Counted from the first letter of the stretch, positions 1 through 7,870 are shown. The stretch: DNA of 8,815 nt from Bacillota bacterium (GCA_023424965.1 JAFADI010000107.1:1-8815); one strand, 5' to 3'. The notes: generated from the letters alone by a model not told the origin. Program-made: numbers and translations.

Positions 1-69
1 AGTGAAGAGAGAATGAAGCTCCTGGCGGAAGCCGCGGGGGAATGCGGGATAAAAGTAAAAATAGGATAA
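1..69 (+). CDS. C-terminal end of an upstream gene, possibly a glycyl radical enzyme activase (partial)
   Basis: Frame 1 is open from the window edge to a TAA at 67-69 and encodes 22 residues ending in AGECGIKVKIG. A short C-terminal tail of the form GL/I-x-V-x-I-G is common at the end of radical-SAM activating enzymes of the PflA type. Such activases usually sit next to their glycyl radical enzyme, and here the next gene starts only 21 bases later. The identification as an activase is an inference from tail and position; no CxxxCxxC cluster motif is in view. What is visible is an open frame with a stop, closely spaced to the next gene, which fits an operon. Confidence 0.5.
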   Translation, partial: SEERMKLLAEAAGECGIKVKIG

Positions 70-90
70 CAGGGTAAAGGGTGTGAAAAA

Positions 91-2283
91 ATGAAAAGTT
101 TGTTAAACACGATTCCACAAAATAAAAGTCTGAGTTATGAAGAAAGGGTTAAAATCCTCCGGGAAAGAAAAATTCTGCAAACCAGGCAAAAGGTTGAAAG
201 GGAAGGAGGCCTCAATGAAGATGACTATGGCAGGGTTGTGCCTCCGGAAGATTTTGCATGGAAAATCAAACCCACCCATTCCGATGGATCTTTTTACGGG
301 TATGAAGGCTGGAGTGACAATTTCTTTGACCTGATGAGCAAGCATCCGGTTTATGTTGATCCGGTGGATGCATTTTCCGGAAAGTGGATGTTCTTTCTCT
401 CCAGAATGAAAGGCTCAACCTGGAACCCTGCGTATGATTTCTCGCACCTTAAGCCTGGATTTGAAAAGTACAATATCATCCCCGGGATCGGTTTTGACGC
501 CCATTTCGCCCCTGATTACAGGATAGGACTTGAGCTGGGCTGGAAAGGGCTGATGGATAAAATCAACCAATACAGGGCAGTGAATGGCCCTGACAAAGCC
601 CAATTTTATGAAGCGGAGACAAAGACCATCGAGGCAATACGGACCTGGATAAAAAGGACGATGGATGTCATTGACGAAATGGCGCAGGAAGAGCGGAATC
701 CCCAGTTAAGAGACAACCTGGGAGAGATGAAGGAAGTAAACCGGTGGATATTGGACAATCCGCCAAGGTCGCTGCGGGAAGCCTGCCAGTGGATTTGCTG
801 GTTCAATATGGCCACCCGCACCTACAACCGGGATGGGGCCGGAGGCCAATTGGACGAGCTCCTGAGACCCTACTATGAAAGGGATATTGAAAAGGGCCTG
901 CTCACTGACGAGGAAGCAAAATTCTACATTGCCTGTCTGCTGCTGAACGACACACATTACTACCAGCTGGGCGGGCCGGATGAAAAGGGAAGGGACATGA
1001 CCAGCCCTATTTCCTTTCTGATTTTGGAAGCCGCAGACATGATCAATACGTCGTGCAATCTGACCATCCGTGTCCATGAGGGACTCGATGAAGCGTTTTT
1101 CCTTAAATCGGTGGACTATCTCTTCACCAATAAAAACGGATGGCCAAGGTATTCCGGAGACAAGGCCCTGGTGGAAGGCTTCACAAAATGCGGATTTTCT
1201 GAGGAAATTGCCCGGAAGAGGATCGCCGTGGGCTGCAACTGGATGTCTTTGCCGGGGCTGGAATATACCTTGAATGACCTTGTAAAAATCAACGTTGCAA
1301 AAGTATTTGAAGTGTCCTATGACAGAATGATGGGGCAAAAGCCTTGTGAGGCAGGTACAGACAGGCTCTGGAGCATTTTTGCGGAAGAACTGGCGGAAGC
1401 GGTCAGAATTACTGCACAGGGCATGGATTTCCATATGAAGTATCAGGTTTACAATGAACCTGAACTGGTGCTCAACCTGTTGAGCCATGGACCCATTGAA
1501 AAGGGGCTGGATGTTTCCGACGGAGGTGCGGAGTATTACAACCTGGCCATTGACGGCACGGGCATTGCCACCATTGCGGATTCCTTTGCAGCCCTGGAAC
1601 AGCGTGTTGAAAAGGAACAGCGGGTTACCTGGGAGGAAGTAACCCAATCACTTCAAAACAATTATTCAGGAACCGAAGGCGAATACATACGCAGCATGAT
1701 GAAAAACAGCCAACGGTACGGGCAGGGCAATTCATTGGCTGACGGATGGGGCGTAAAAATTTCCAGGCTCTTTACCGGATTGGTACGGGAACAGAACGAG
1801 CTTTATCCCAAATATAATTTCATACCGGGCTGGTTCTCCTGGGCAAATACCATCGACCTGGGCAAAGCAGTCGTGGCAACTCCGGACGGGAGGAAAGCAG
1901 GAGAGGCCATCAATCATGGAGCCAACCCAACGGCGGGCTTCAGAAAAGACGGTGCGGTAACCGCCCTGGCAAACATCATTGCTGCCGTCCAACCGGGCTA
2001 TGGAAATACCGCACCTGTCCAGCTGGAACTGGACCCCGGGCTTGTCAGGGATGAGGAGTCCGTTAAAAAGATGGCGGACTTGATCCGCACCATCTTTGAA
2101 AGGGGAGCCACGCTTCTCAACATAAATATTATTGATGGGAAAAAGGTCCTTGAAGCCCATAAAGACCCTTCGAGGCATCCCGAGCTGGTGGTCCGCGTAA
2201 CAGGCTTTACGGCTTACTTTACCATGCTTTCCCAGGATTTCCGCCAGCTTGTGGTGGATCGGATCATTGCAAAAAATTGCTAG
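91..2283 (+). CDS. Glycyl radical enzyme, pyruvate formate-lyase-like family, substrate unknown
   Basis: This 730-aa protein has the layout of a glycyl radical enzyme: a PFL-type barrel domain over roughly residues 20-590 and a C-terminal glycine radical domain over about 590-730. The radical site is RVTGFTAYF, with Gly705 as the probable radical residue. The active-site loop is VGCNWMSLPG, with Cys382 as the probable thiyl residue. The motifs SDGGAEYYN and TPDGRKAGE also match the family. Residue 384, two after the Cys, is Trp rather than the Glu seen in glycerol, propanediol, choline and hydroxyproline enzymes, and there is no Cys-Cys pair as in true pyruvate formate-lyase. The length is somewhat below the 780-850 residues usual for the family. 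A weak AAAGG at 76-80 precedes the ATG. The protein should be cytoplasmic, oxygen-sensitive and dependent on an activase. Downstream sugar-sensing genes suggest a carbohydrate-derived substrate, but this is inference. The family is near certain; the reaction is not known. Confidence 0.93.
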   Translation: MKSLLNTIPQNKSLSYEERVKILRERKILQTRQKVEREGGLNEDDYGRVVPPEDFAWKIKPTHSDGSFYGYEGWSDNFFDLMSKHPVYVDPVDAFSGKWMFFLSRMKGSTWNPAYDFSHLKPGFEKYNIIPGIGFDAHFAPDYRIGLELGWKGLMDKINQYRAVNGPDKAQFYEAETKTIEAIRTWIKRTMDVIDEMAQEERNPQLRDNLGEMKEVNRWILDNPPRSLREACQWICWFNMATRTYNRDGAGGQLDELLRPYYERDIEKGLLTDEEAKFYIACLLLNDTHYYQLGGPDEKGRDMTSPISFLILEAADMINTSCNLTIRVHEGLDEAFFLKSVDYLFTNKNGWPRYSGDKALVEGFTKCGFSEEIARKRIAVGCNWMSLPGLEYTLNDLVKINVAKVFEVSYDRMMGQKPCEAGTDRLWSIFAEELAEAVRITAQGMDFHMKYQVYNEPELVLNLLSHGPIEKGLDVSDGGAEYYNLAIDGTGIATIADSFAALEQRVEKEQRVTWEEVTQSLQNNYSGTEGEYIRSMMKNSQRYGQGNSLADGWGVKISRLFTGLVREQNELYPKYNFIPGWFSWANTIDLGKAVVATPDGRKAGEAINHGANPTAGFRKDGAVTALANIIAAVQPGYGNTAPVQLELDPGLVRDEESVKKMADLIRTIFERGATLLNINIIDGKKVLEAHKDPSRHPELVVRVTGFTAYFTMLSQDFRQLVVDRIIAKNC

Positions 2284-2304
2284 CGGGAGAGCAGGCTTTA
2301 AAAA

Positions 2305-2333
2305 TTTACTCGGCGGAGGATGAATGGTAAAAT
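2305..2333 (+). promoter_or_regulatory. Candidate weak sigma-A promoter before the binding-protein gene
   Basis: TTTACT (2305-2310) and TAAAAT (2328-2333) are separated by 17 bases and lie in the 68-base gap after the glycyl radical enzyme gene. Transcription would start around 2340, right at the ribosome binding site AGGAG (2341-2345), giving an almost absent leader. The -35 match is poor, so it may be chance in an AT-rich gap. Read-through from upstream is equally possible, because no terminator is visible in the gap. Confidence 0.25.
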
Positions 2334-2351
2334 AGATGTGAGGAGATCCAT

Positions 2352-3680
2352 ATGGCAGCTAAAAAAGTAAAAGCTTTCGTTGTTGCTATCGTCCTGATAA
2401 TTGGTATTTCTACAAGCTGTAGCAGCAATATGGAGAACGGCTCCAGTCCGGGTAGCAGAACAGGAAAAAACGGCTTGGAGATCTTGAAGGGAAACGGTAG
2501 TTTAGAGCAAAAGCTCACTTTCTGGACGGCCCAGCAGGTTGATATGAATATTAAATCAACCCAGCAGTCTGCCGTTGAAGATTTTGAAACTGCAAACAAC
2601 TGTGGGGTTCAAATAACCTCTTACCCGTACGTGGAATTGCAGGATAAAATGCTTATCGCCGTAGCAAGCGGACAGGGCCCCGATATTCTTACCGTGGACC
2701 AGATATGGGTTCCGCAGTATGCGGCATCGAAGTTTATTGTGACGCTGGATGAGCTTCTGCTCAACTCGGTAATAAAAGAAAGCAACTATTTTAGTAGTGC
2801 CTGGCAGGCGGGAAAGTACCAGGGGAGAACCTATGCCGTACCTTTCGATGTCGGTGTCTGGGCTCTGCTTTATTACAACAAGTCCATTTTCAGAGAAGCG
2901 GGACTTGACCCTGAAAAGCCTCCGCAAACCTGGAGTGAATTCCTTGAAACCGGCCGGCGGCTCACCGGGAACGGAAAGTTCGGCATGGCTGCGTATTCGG
3001 GTTCCGAAGCCACCCAGTGTGTCATTGATGCCTTTACCTTCTCGGCAGGCGGAGCAATTATCGACGACAAAGGCAAAAAGGCCGTCTTGAACAGTCAAGC
3101 AGGGGTTAAGGCCCTGGACTTCTGGAAAGCATGCGCCGAAATCAGTCCTCCGGGGACGGTGGCAAGAGCAGAGGAAGATTCCTTCAAGCTTTTTACTTCC
3201 GGCCAGGTAGCGATGTTTTTTTATGGAGAATGGGGACAGGACACCATCAAGGCAAGAACGCCGGCGCTGGATTACGGCGTTGCGCGGCTTCCAAGCCCGG
3301 AAGGGGGAGAATCCATAGGAACCTTCGGGGGATATAATCTGGGCATCAACTCCAAATGCCGGAATAAGGAACTGGCATGGAGGTTTATTGAATATGCGAC
3401 GGGAGAGGAAGTGGAGAAAAAGATTACGATGCTGACACCGGCGCATAAAGATGCCGCTTTGGAATACTTGAAGGAGAAGCGCAAAAATCCTGAAGCGATT
3501 TATCAACAGTTATCCAATTCTTCTTTCCGCCCGTCCGTCAGGAATTACCCTGAAATATCCGCCGTTCAAGGCGTTGCACTCCAGGAAGTGCTGCTGAACC
3601 AGAAAACGCCCCGGGAGGCTCTAAATGACGCTGCGGCAAAAATTGACGGATTGCTGGCCGGCCAGCAGGGCGGCAGTTGA
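2352..3680 (+). CDS. Extracellular solute-binding lipoprotein, family 1 (carbohydrate type)
   Basis: This 442-aa protein begins with a lipoprotein signal: lysines at 4, 5 and 7, a hydrophobic stretch at about 8-19, and Cys23 in ISTSC. The -3 position is Ser, a less usual lipobox. The mature part resembles family 1 solute-binding proteins of CUT1 sugar ABC transporters, with segments such as LTFWTAQQ, ASGQGPDILTVD, YAVPFDVGVWALLYYNKS and GLDPEKPPQTWSEF. The ATG at 2352 has AGGAG six bases upstream, and an in-frame TAA at 2328 excludes a longer form. No permease or ATPase gene follows; the next genes are a sensor kinase and response regulator. It may therefore deliver its ligand to the kinase rather than, or as well as, to a transporter encoded elsewhere. 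The family is secure. The ligand is unknown, most likely a sugar or oligosaccharide. Confidence 0.92.
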   Translation: MAAKKVKAFVVAIVLIIGISTSCSSNMENGSSPGSRTGKNGLEILKGNGSLEQKLTFWTAQQVDMNIKSTQQSAVEDFETANNCGVQITSYPYVELQDKMLIAVASGQGPDILTVDQIWVPQYAASKFIVTLDELLLNSVIKESNYFSSAWQAGKYQGRTYAVPFDVGVWALLYYNKSIFREAGLDPEKPPQTWSEFLETGRRLTGNGKFGMAAYSGSEATQCVIDAFTFSAGGAIIDDKGKKAVLNSQAGVKALDFWKACAEISPPGTVARAEEDSFKLFTSGQVAMFFYGEWGQDTIKARTPALDYGVARLPSPEGGESIGTFGGYNLGINSKCRNKELAWRFIEYATGEEVEKKITMLTPAHKDAALEYLKEKRKNPEAIYQQLSNSSFRPSVRNYPEISAVQGVALQEVLLNQKTPREALNDAAAKIDGLLAGQQGGS

Positions 3681-3715
3681 TGCCCCCGGAAAGCGTACCA
3701 CCCATCGGACTTATT

Positions 3716-3721
3716 GGAGGG
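3716..3721 (+). promoter_or_regulatory. Ribosome binding site that decides the kinase start
   Basis: GGAGGG is the only strong Shine-Dalgarno sequence ahead of the kinase reading frame. It lies inside the TTG-started version of the frame (TTG at 3714) and so cannot serve that start. Seven bases downstream is an in-frame CTG (3729-3731). The ATG at 3722 touches the site directly and opens only a six-codon frame ending at TAG. Confidence 0.65.
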
Positions 3722-3728
3722 ATGTTCC

Positions 3729-5522
3729 CTGAACATTTATAGTATCAAGTTTAAACTTATATTTTATTTTGTGGTTCTTATCGTTTTTCCGGTTTTAATC
3801 ACCGTTTCAATTACATACATCAAGTCCAATGCGATTATTTCGGCCAAAGTTCAGGAATCCATCAACAACAACATTGAACAGGCGAAATTGAATATCGATG
3901 ATATGCTGGAGAATTCAAAGGGTGTTTTGAATATTTTCATCTTGAACAATGATTTCAAAAAGTTTCTGAGAAAGCATACGAGGGTGGACTCTCCGCAGGA
4001 TTACGGACAAATCAGGGAGATCATGAATTCCCTGTCCGACCTGGTGAAGTCTTCAAAGAAAATAGAGTCCATATTCGTCTACGATATCAATGACGACATT
4101 CTTATAACCTCTTTTGGAACTGCCTTCGAAGACTCGAAATTTTCATCCGGCTACATTTTCGATGAGACGGTGAGAAAAGGAAGAACCGGGGAATGGATCA
4201 TCAACAGCCAGGACCTGTCCCCCTATACTGTATTGAATGACAATTACGTGACCTATGCAATGCCCATACGGATTTATGAGGAAGAATTGAATGTGGGGTA
4301 TGTTTTCATCAACATTAATGAAAAATCCGTTTACCAATACATTGAGGGCATTACCTTCAACGGCAGCGAAAACATGATGGTCGCCAATGACAAAGGCGAA
4401 ATTATTTCATTTAAGGATAAAAGCTTTCTGGGGAAAAGCAAGACGCCGGAGTATTATTTTGACTGCATAAATCTGCTGAACAACAATGGAAGCTTCCCTT
4501 TGAAAATAAACAATGGGAATTCACTTGCGTTTATGAGTCAATCGGCCTCCAGCAAATTGTGCTATTTTGCACTGGTTTCCATCACCAACATCAACCGCGA
4601 GATACTTACGCTGCGGAACATAATTATACTCGTTTGCATACTGACGGTTTTTTTTGCGTTCATCATTTCCTTCCTGTTTCTAAGAAGCATTTATGTGCCG
4701 ATGGACCGCCTGGTAAATGCCATGGAAAAGCTTGTTTTCAGGGGCGACTTTGATTATTTCATTACCGACAAGCGCAAAGATGAATTTGGAATTTTGTATA
4801 ACAGCTTCAACCAGATGGTTAAAGACATGAAGCAGTTGTTCAACCAGTTGTTTGAAGAAAAATTAAAGAAAAAGGAAGCGCAACTGAAATTTTTGCAGGC
4901 GGAAATCAATCCTCACTTTTTATATAATACGCTCAACTCCATCTACTACATTTCCAAACTGCATGGCATAAAGGAAATAACCGACCTGTCCTATTCTCTT
5001 ACGAATTTTTTCAGAATAAGCTTGAATGGGGGCCTTGAAACCATTACCGTTAAGGAAATGCTCAATCAGATAAACCATTATCTGGTGATTCAAAACATTC
5101 GCTACAAGGACCAATTTGAACTGGTCATCGACGTGGACCAGGAATTGCTTGAATATTCGGTACTAAAGTTTTTACTGCAGCCTTTGGTGGAGAATTCCAT
5201 TATCCACGGGATGAAAAACAAGAATGAGAAAGGCATTATAGAGATTACGGGCTATATCGTTGGCGGGAATATCAAATTCAGTGTCAGGGACAACGGTTTG
5301 GGAATCTCTCCGGAAAATCTCAAAAAAATTCAATACACTCTTTCGCAGACGATGGAGGACGTTGAGGTAAAAGATATGTTTGCTTTAAGAAATATCCACC
5401 GGAGGATCAGACTCTATTACGGTGAGCAATACGGCTTGCGTATTTTCAGCACGGAGGGAGAAGGCACGGTGGTTGAAGTTATACTGCCCTTTTTAAAGAA
5501 AGAAGGTGAGTGGCGTGTATAA
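3729..5522 (+). CDS. YesM-like sensor histidine kinase (probable CTG start)
   Basis: From the CTG at 3729 the protein is 597 aa. It has a membrane segment at about 10-31, an extracytoplasmic sensing region at about 32-295 (probably Cache-like), a second membrane segment at about 298-318 and a HAMP linker at about 319-375. A His_kinase domain follows with INPHFLYNTLN, where His396 is the probable phosphorylated residue. The ATPase domain shows an N box VENSIIHG (Asn489), a G1 box DNGLGI (Asp521) and a final GEGT loop. The usual GIGL of the G2 box reads MFAL, a loosening also met in other YesM-type kinases. The N-terminus from CTG looks like a normal YesM start, and GGAGGG sits seven bases before it; the alternative TTG at 3714 has no ribosome binding site. 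The gene follows the binding protein by 48 bases and overlaps the regulator by 8 bases. It likely senses an external ligand, perhaps through the neighbouring lipoprotein, and phosphorylates that regulator. Confidence 0.92.
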   Translation: MNIYSIKFKLIFYFVVLIVFPVLITVSITYIKSNAIISAKVQESINNNIEQAKLNIDDMLENSKGVLNIFILNNDFKKFLRKHTRVDSPQDYGQIREIMNSLSDLVKSSKKIESIFVYDINDDILITSFGTAFEDSKFSSGYIFDETVRKGRTGEWIINSQDLSPYTVLNDNYVTYAMPIRIYEEELNVGYVFININEKSVYQYIEGITFNGSENMMVANDKGEIISFKDKSFLGKSKTPEYYFDCINLLNNNGSFPLKINNGNSLAFMSQSASSKLCYFALVSITNINREILTLRNIIILVCILTVFFAFIISFLFLRSIYVPMDRLVNAMEKLVFRGDFDYFITDKRKDEFGILYNSFNQMVKDMKQLFNQLFEEKLKKKEAQLKFLQAEINPHFLYNTLNSIYYISKLHGIKEITDLSYSLTNFFRISLNGGLETITVKEMLNQINHYLVIQNIRYKDQFELVIDVDQELLEYSVLKFLLQPLVENSIIHGMKNKNEKGIIEITGYIVGGNIKFSVRDNGLGISPENLKKIQYTLSQTMEDVEVKDMFALRNIHRRIRLYYGEQYGLRIFSTEGEGTVVEVILPFLKKEGEWRV

Positions 5523-7110
5523 ACTGATTATCGTAGACGACGACCCGTGGGTCAGGGAGTGGCTGGTCAAGCATATCGACTGGGAGGAACATGGATTCTC
5601 GGAAATCTATGATGCGGCAAACGGTTACTATGCACTCAAAATAATCGAGGAGAAAAATCCGAATATCGTGTTGACCGATATTAAAATGGACCGCATGGAC
5701 GGGCTGGAATTACTGAAGAGCGTAAGAGAAAAATATCCCGAGACCCGTGTGATTCTATTAAGCGGATACAATGAATTTGAATATGCCCGATCAGCCATAA
5801 AGAACGGAGCGGTAGACTATCTGCTAAAGCCTGTGGAAGAAAAGGAACTCCTTTCGCTCATTAAAAGGATATTAAAAGAAATTGAGCGGGAAAAAGAACT
5901 TAAAGAGAGGGAGAATAAAATCACCGAGCAGCTGGAGCAAAGTATCCCCATCATGAAGGAAAAGCTTATCAAAGAGCTGATATCAGGGAATGTTCCGGAA
6001 TATGATTTTTTAAAGGGCGAATTGGCAAGCCCCGACAGCTATCTGGAATTTTCTGTTTTTTACATTATAATCATTGAAGTTGACAACTGGAATAGTTTAT
6101 CCAAGGCATCAGGCCCTGAAGGCATCATGCGCATAAAGAGCGCGGTGAAAAATGCTGTTGAGGAGTATCTTAACGAAAGAGGCAAATGTATAAGTTTCTT
6201 TGAAAAGCATCGGCTGATTGCCGGATTTAATCCCAAATCCCATGACGCTGCAGAGGATATAAAGGGAATCGGTCCGGAGGTGGAAAGAAAGACCGGAAAT
6301 ACCGTAAGCGTTGGGGTGAGCAGGGAAAAAAGAGAGATGGCACAGGCCCATCAAGCTTATGCTGAAGCCCTGGAGGCATTGAAGGGGAAATTTTACATGG
6401 GGAGAAACCAGGTGTTTTTTTCAAACAGCCTGGAAACCGCAAACAGGGAAAATGCGTTTGAAATCAAAAAGAAGGAACAGCTTCTTAATGCCGTCGGTGT
6501 AGGCAATTATGAAAAAGTGAAGGGTTTGATTGATGAACTGGTTTTGGAAATATGTAAAAAGAAATTTTCCTACGATTTATTGCAGCTGGTCCTTATGCGA
6601 TTCATCGGGATCCTGGATGAGGCATTGGAAAAGGCGGGAATAAACCGTGAAACAGCATTCATCAACTACCTGGATATAAATATCAGGCTGGAAGAGTTTG
6701 AAACGGCTGAAGACTTTAAAGAATGGCTTTTAAGTGCATTTTCCATCGGCATCAACATTATTCACGGCAGCGGGGGAAAACGTAATCGGAAGATCATTGA
6801 GGATTCCATCAAATATATCAATTCAAATTTTCAAGCGGATATTTCACTGGATGATGTGGCCAGAGTCTTATATGTCAACCCTACCTATTTGAGCAGGCTT
6901 TTTAAGAATGAGACGGGTGAGACGTTTACCCATTACTTGATGAAGGTCAGAATAGAGAAAGCAAAAAAACTTTTAAAGGATTCCTATTTAAAAATATACG
7001 AAATAAGCGAGCAGGTAGGATACAGAAATGAAAGGTACTTCAGCAGAATATTTAAAGATTTTGAGGGCATAACGCCAAACGAATTCAGAGAAAGGACTCC
7101 GGGCATTTAA
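5515..7110 (+). CDS. YesN-like response regulator with AraC-type DNA-binding domain
   Basis: From the GTG at 5515 the protein is 531 aa. The receiver domain (about 1-120) shows acidic residues Asp8, Asp9 and Asp10, the phospho-acceptor Asp55 in VLTDIKM, Ser83 in LLSGYNEFEYA and Lys105 in LLKP. The middle part, about 160-310, resembles the degenerate GGDEF-like domain common in YesN proteins (NTVSVGVS, then AYAEALEALKGKFYMGRNQV). The C-terminal hundred residues are an AraC/XylS helix-turn-helix pair: ISLDDVARVLYVNPTYLSRL and then IYEISEQVGYRNERYFSRIF. An in-frame GTG at 5506 is also possible, but 5515 gives the standard MYKLIIVDDD start, with AAGGTGAG (5503-5510) just upstream. The 8-base overlap with the kinase gene suggests translational coupling. 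It probably activates this operon or a linked sugar-use operon; the target sites are not identified. Confidence 0.94.
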   Translation: MYKLIIVDDDPWVREWLVKHIDWEEHGFSEIYDAANGYYALKIIEEKNPNIVLTDIKMDRMDGLELLKSVREKYPETRVILLSGYNEFEYARSAIKNGAVDYLLKPVEEKELLSLIKRILKEIEREKELKERENKITEQLEQSIPIMKEKLIKELISGNVPEYDFLKGELASPDSYLEFSVFYIIIIEVDNWNSLSKASGPEGIMRIKSAVKNAVEEYLNERGKCISFFEKHRLIAGFNPKSHDAAEDIKGIGPEVERKTGNTVSVGVSREKREMAQAHQAYAEALEALKGKFYMGRNQVFFSNSLETANRENAFEIKKKEQLLNAVGVGNYEKVKGLIDELVLEICKKKFSYDLLQLVLMRFIGILDEALEKAGINRETAFINYLDINIRLEEFETAEDFKEWLLSAFSIGINIIHGSGGKRNRKIIEDSIKYINSNFQADISLDDVARVLYVNPTYLSRLFKNETGETFTHYLMKVRIEKAKKLLKDSYLKIYEISEQVGYRNERYFSRIFKDFEGITPNEFRERTPGI

Positions 7111-7115
7111 AACTC

Positions 7116-7144
7116 TTGAATTTTTGTTTTAAAGCCGTCATAAT
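7116..7144 (+). promoter_or_regulatory. Predicted sigma-A promoter of the ECF S-component gene
   Basis: TTGAAT (7116-7121) and CATAAT (7139-7144) are separated by exactly 17 bases, matching the consensus at four and five of six positions. It starts six bases after the regulator stop codon. Transcription would begin near 7151 and give a leader of about 120 bases before the ATG at 7273. No terminator was found between the regulator gene and this promoter. Confidence 0.5.
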
Positions 7145-7150
7145 ACGGTA

Positions 7151-7272
7151 TATACGTTAATATATTCTAAAGCCCGTATTCGTAAAAGGAACGGGACAAG
7201 CTATAGTCAGGAAAGCATATAACAAAATGACGACTTATATCCCTTTGGAGGAATAAGAACGGAGGAAGAAAA
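7151..7272 (+). other. Leader of the ECF S-component gene with a short hairpin and two Shine-Dalgarno copies
   Basis: The predicted leader holds CCCGT (7173-7177) pairing with ACGGG (7191-7195) around a 13-base loop. It also holds two copies of GGAGGAA, at 7247-7253 and 7261-7267. The second lies at normal distance from the ATG at 7273; the first has no start codon in reach. The leader is long enough for a regulatory RNA, but I do not recognise the FMN, TPP, THF, cobalamin or preQ1 riboswitch cores in it. Any regulatory role is inference. Confidence 0.3.
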
Positions 7273-7860
7273 ATGAATAAAGAAACACACACTACAAAGC
7301 TTATCGGGTTAAGACAGGTAACGGTTATCGGAATTCTTTCGGCCATTTGTGTAGTCCTCGGTTTTTCGGGTTTCGGATTCATTCCGCTGCCCACGGCTAA
7401 AGCCACCATCATGCATATTCCTGTCATCATAGGTGCCATATTGGAAGGGCCGGTTGTCGGCGCCACTATCGGTTTGTTCTTCGGATTGTTCAGCATTTTT
7501 GAAAACATCACCAGGCAAACCGTATTGTCCTTTGCTTTTCTGAATCCCCTGGTATCGGTAGTACCCAGGATTCTCATCGGTATAACCGCTTATTATACAT
7601 ACAAATATGCCTTCAGGAAAAACGAGGCGTTAAAAACAGGAACGGCAGCGGTTATAGGTACTTTGACAAATACCTTCGGGGTGTTGACCATGATCTATGT
7701 CCTGTATGCGGCGGGGTTTGCCCAGGCAAGGAACATTGACGAAAGCGCCGCAGCGGCTGTCATATACGGTATAGCGCTGACCAACGGCATCCCGGAATCC
7801 ATTGTGGCCGTGATTGTCACCATTCCTGTTATTGCGGCAGTCAAAAAATTCAGAAAATGA
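7273..7860 (+). CDS. ECF transporter substrate-binding (S) component, probable vitamin uptake
   Basis: This 195-aa protein is very hydrophobic, with about six membrane helices from residue 15 to 190, and ends in a short basic tail (KKFRK). The block IMHIPVIIGAILEGPVVGA followed by GLFFGLFSIFEN, and then LNPLVSVVPRILIGI, is characteristic of S components of energy-coupling factor transporters. These are membrane proteins that bind a vitamin or related compound and work with a shared EcfA/EcfA'/EcfT module. None of that module is encoded here, as expected for group II systems. GGAGG at 7261-7265 is seven bases before the ATG. It has its own predicted promoter and is probably separate from the kinase-regulator operon. 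Pantothenate is a possible substrate, because related S components are often assigned to it, but the sequence does not settle this. Confidence 0.85.
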   Translation: MNKETHTTKLIGLRQVTVIGILSAICVVLGFSGFGFIPLPTAKATIMHIPVIIGAILEGPVVGATIGLFFGLFSIFENITRQTVLSFAFLNPLVSVVPRILIGITAYYTYKYAFRKNEALKTGTAAVIGTLTNTFGVLTMIYVLYAAGFAQARNIDESAAAAVIYGIALTNGIPESIVAVIVTIPVIAAVKKFRK

Positions 7861-7870
7861 AGCTTCAGCC

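Noticed and set aside
706..1647. 313-codon open frame on the minus strand inside the glycyl radical enzyme gene
   Set aside because: It runs opposite a well-supported gene, its product shows no recognisable motif, and the frame is a by-product of the codon use of the + strand gene.
2320..2370. Short frame of 16 codons starting at ATG 2320, and a 3-codon frame at ATG 2324, near GGAGG (2315-2319), overlapping the binding-protein start
   Set aside because: ATG 2320 directly touches the ribosome binding site and ATG 2324 is only four bases away; the products show no leader-peptide features such as repeated codons, and no attenuator hairpin follows.
2556..3506. 316-codon open frame on the minus strand inside the binding-protein gene
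   Set aside because: It is antisense to a clear family 1 binding protein; the product lacks domain motifs.
7135..7148. CCGT-CATAAT-ACGG mini hairpin after the response regulator gene, as a possible terminator
   Set aside because: The four-pair stem has no U-run, and its loop is the -10 element of the predicted S-component promoter.
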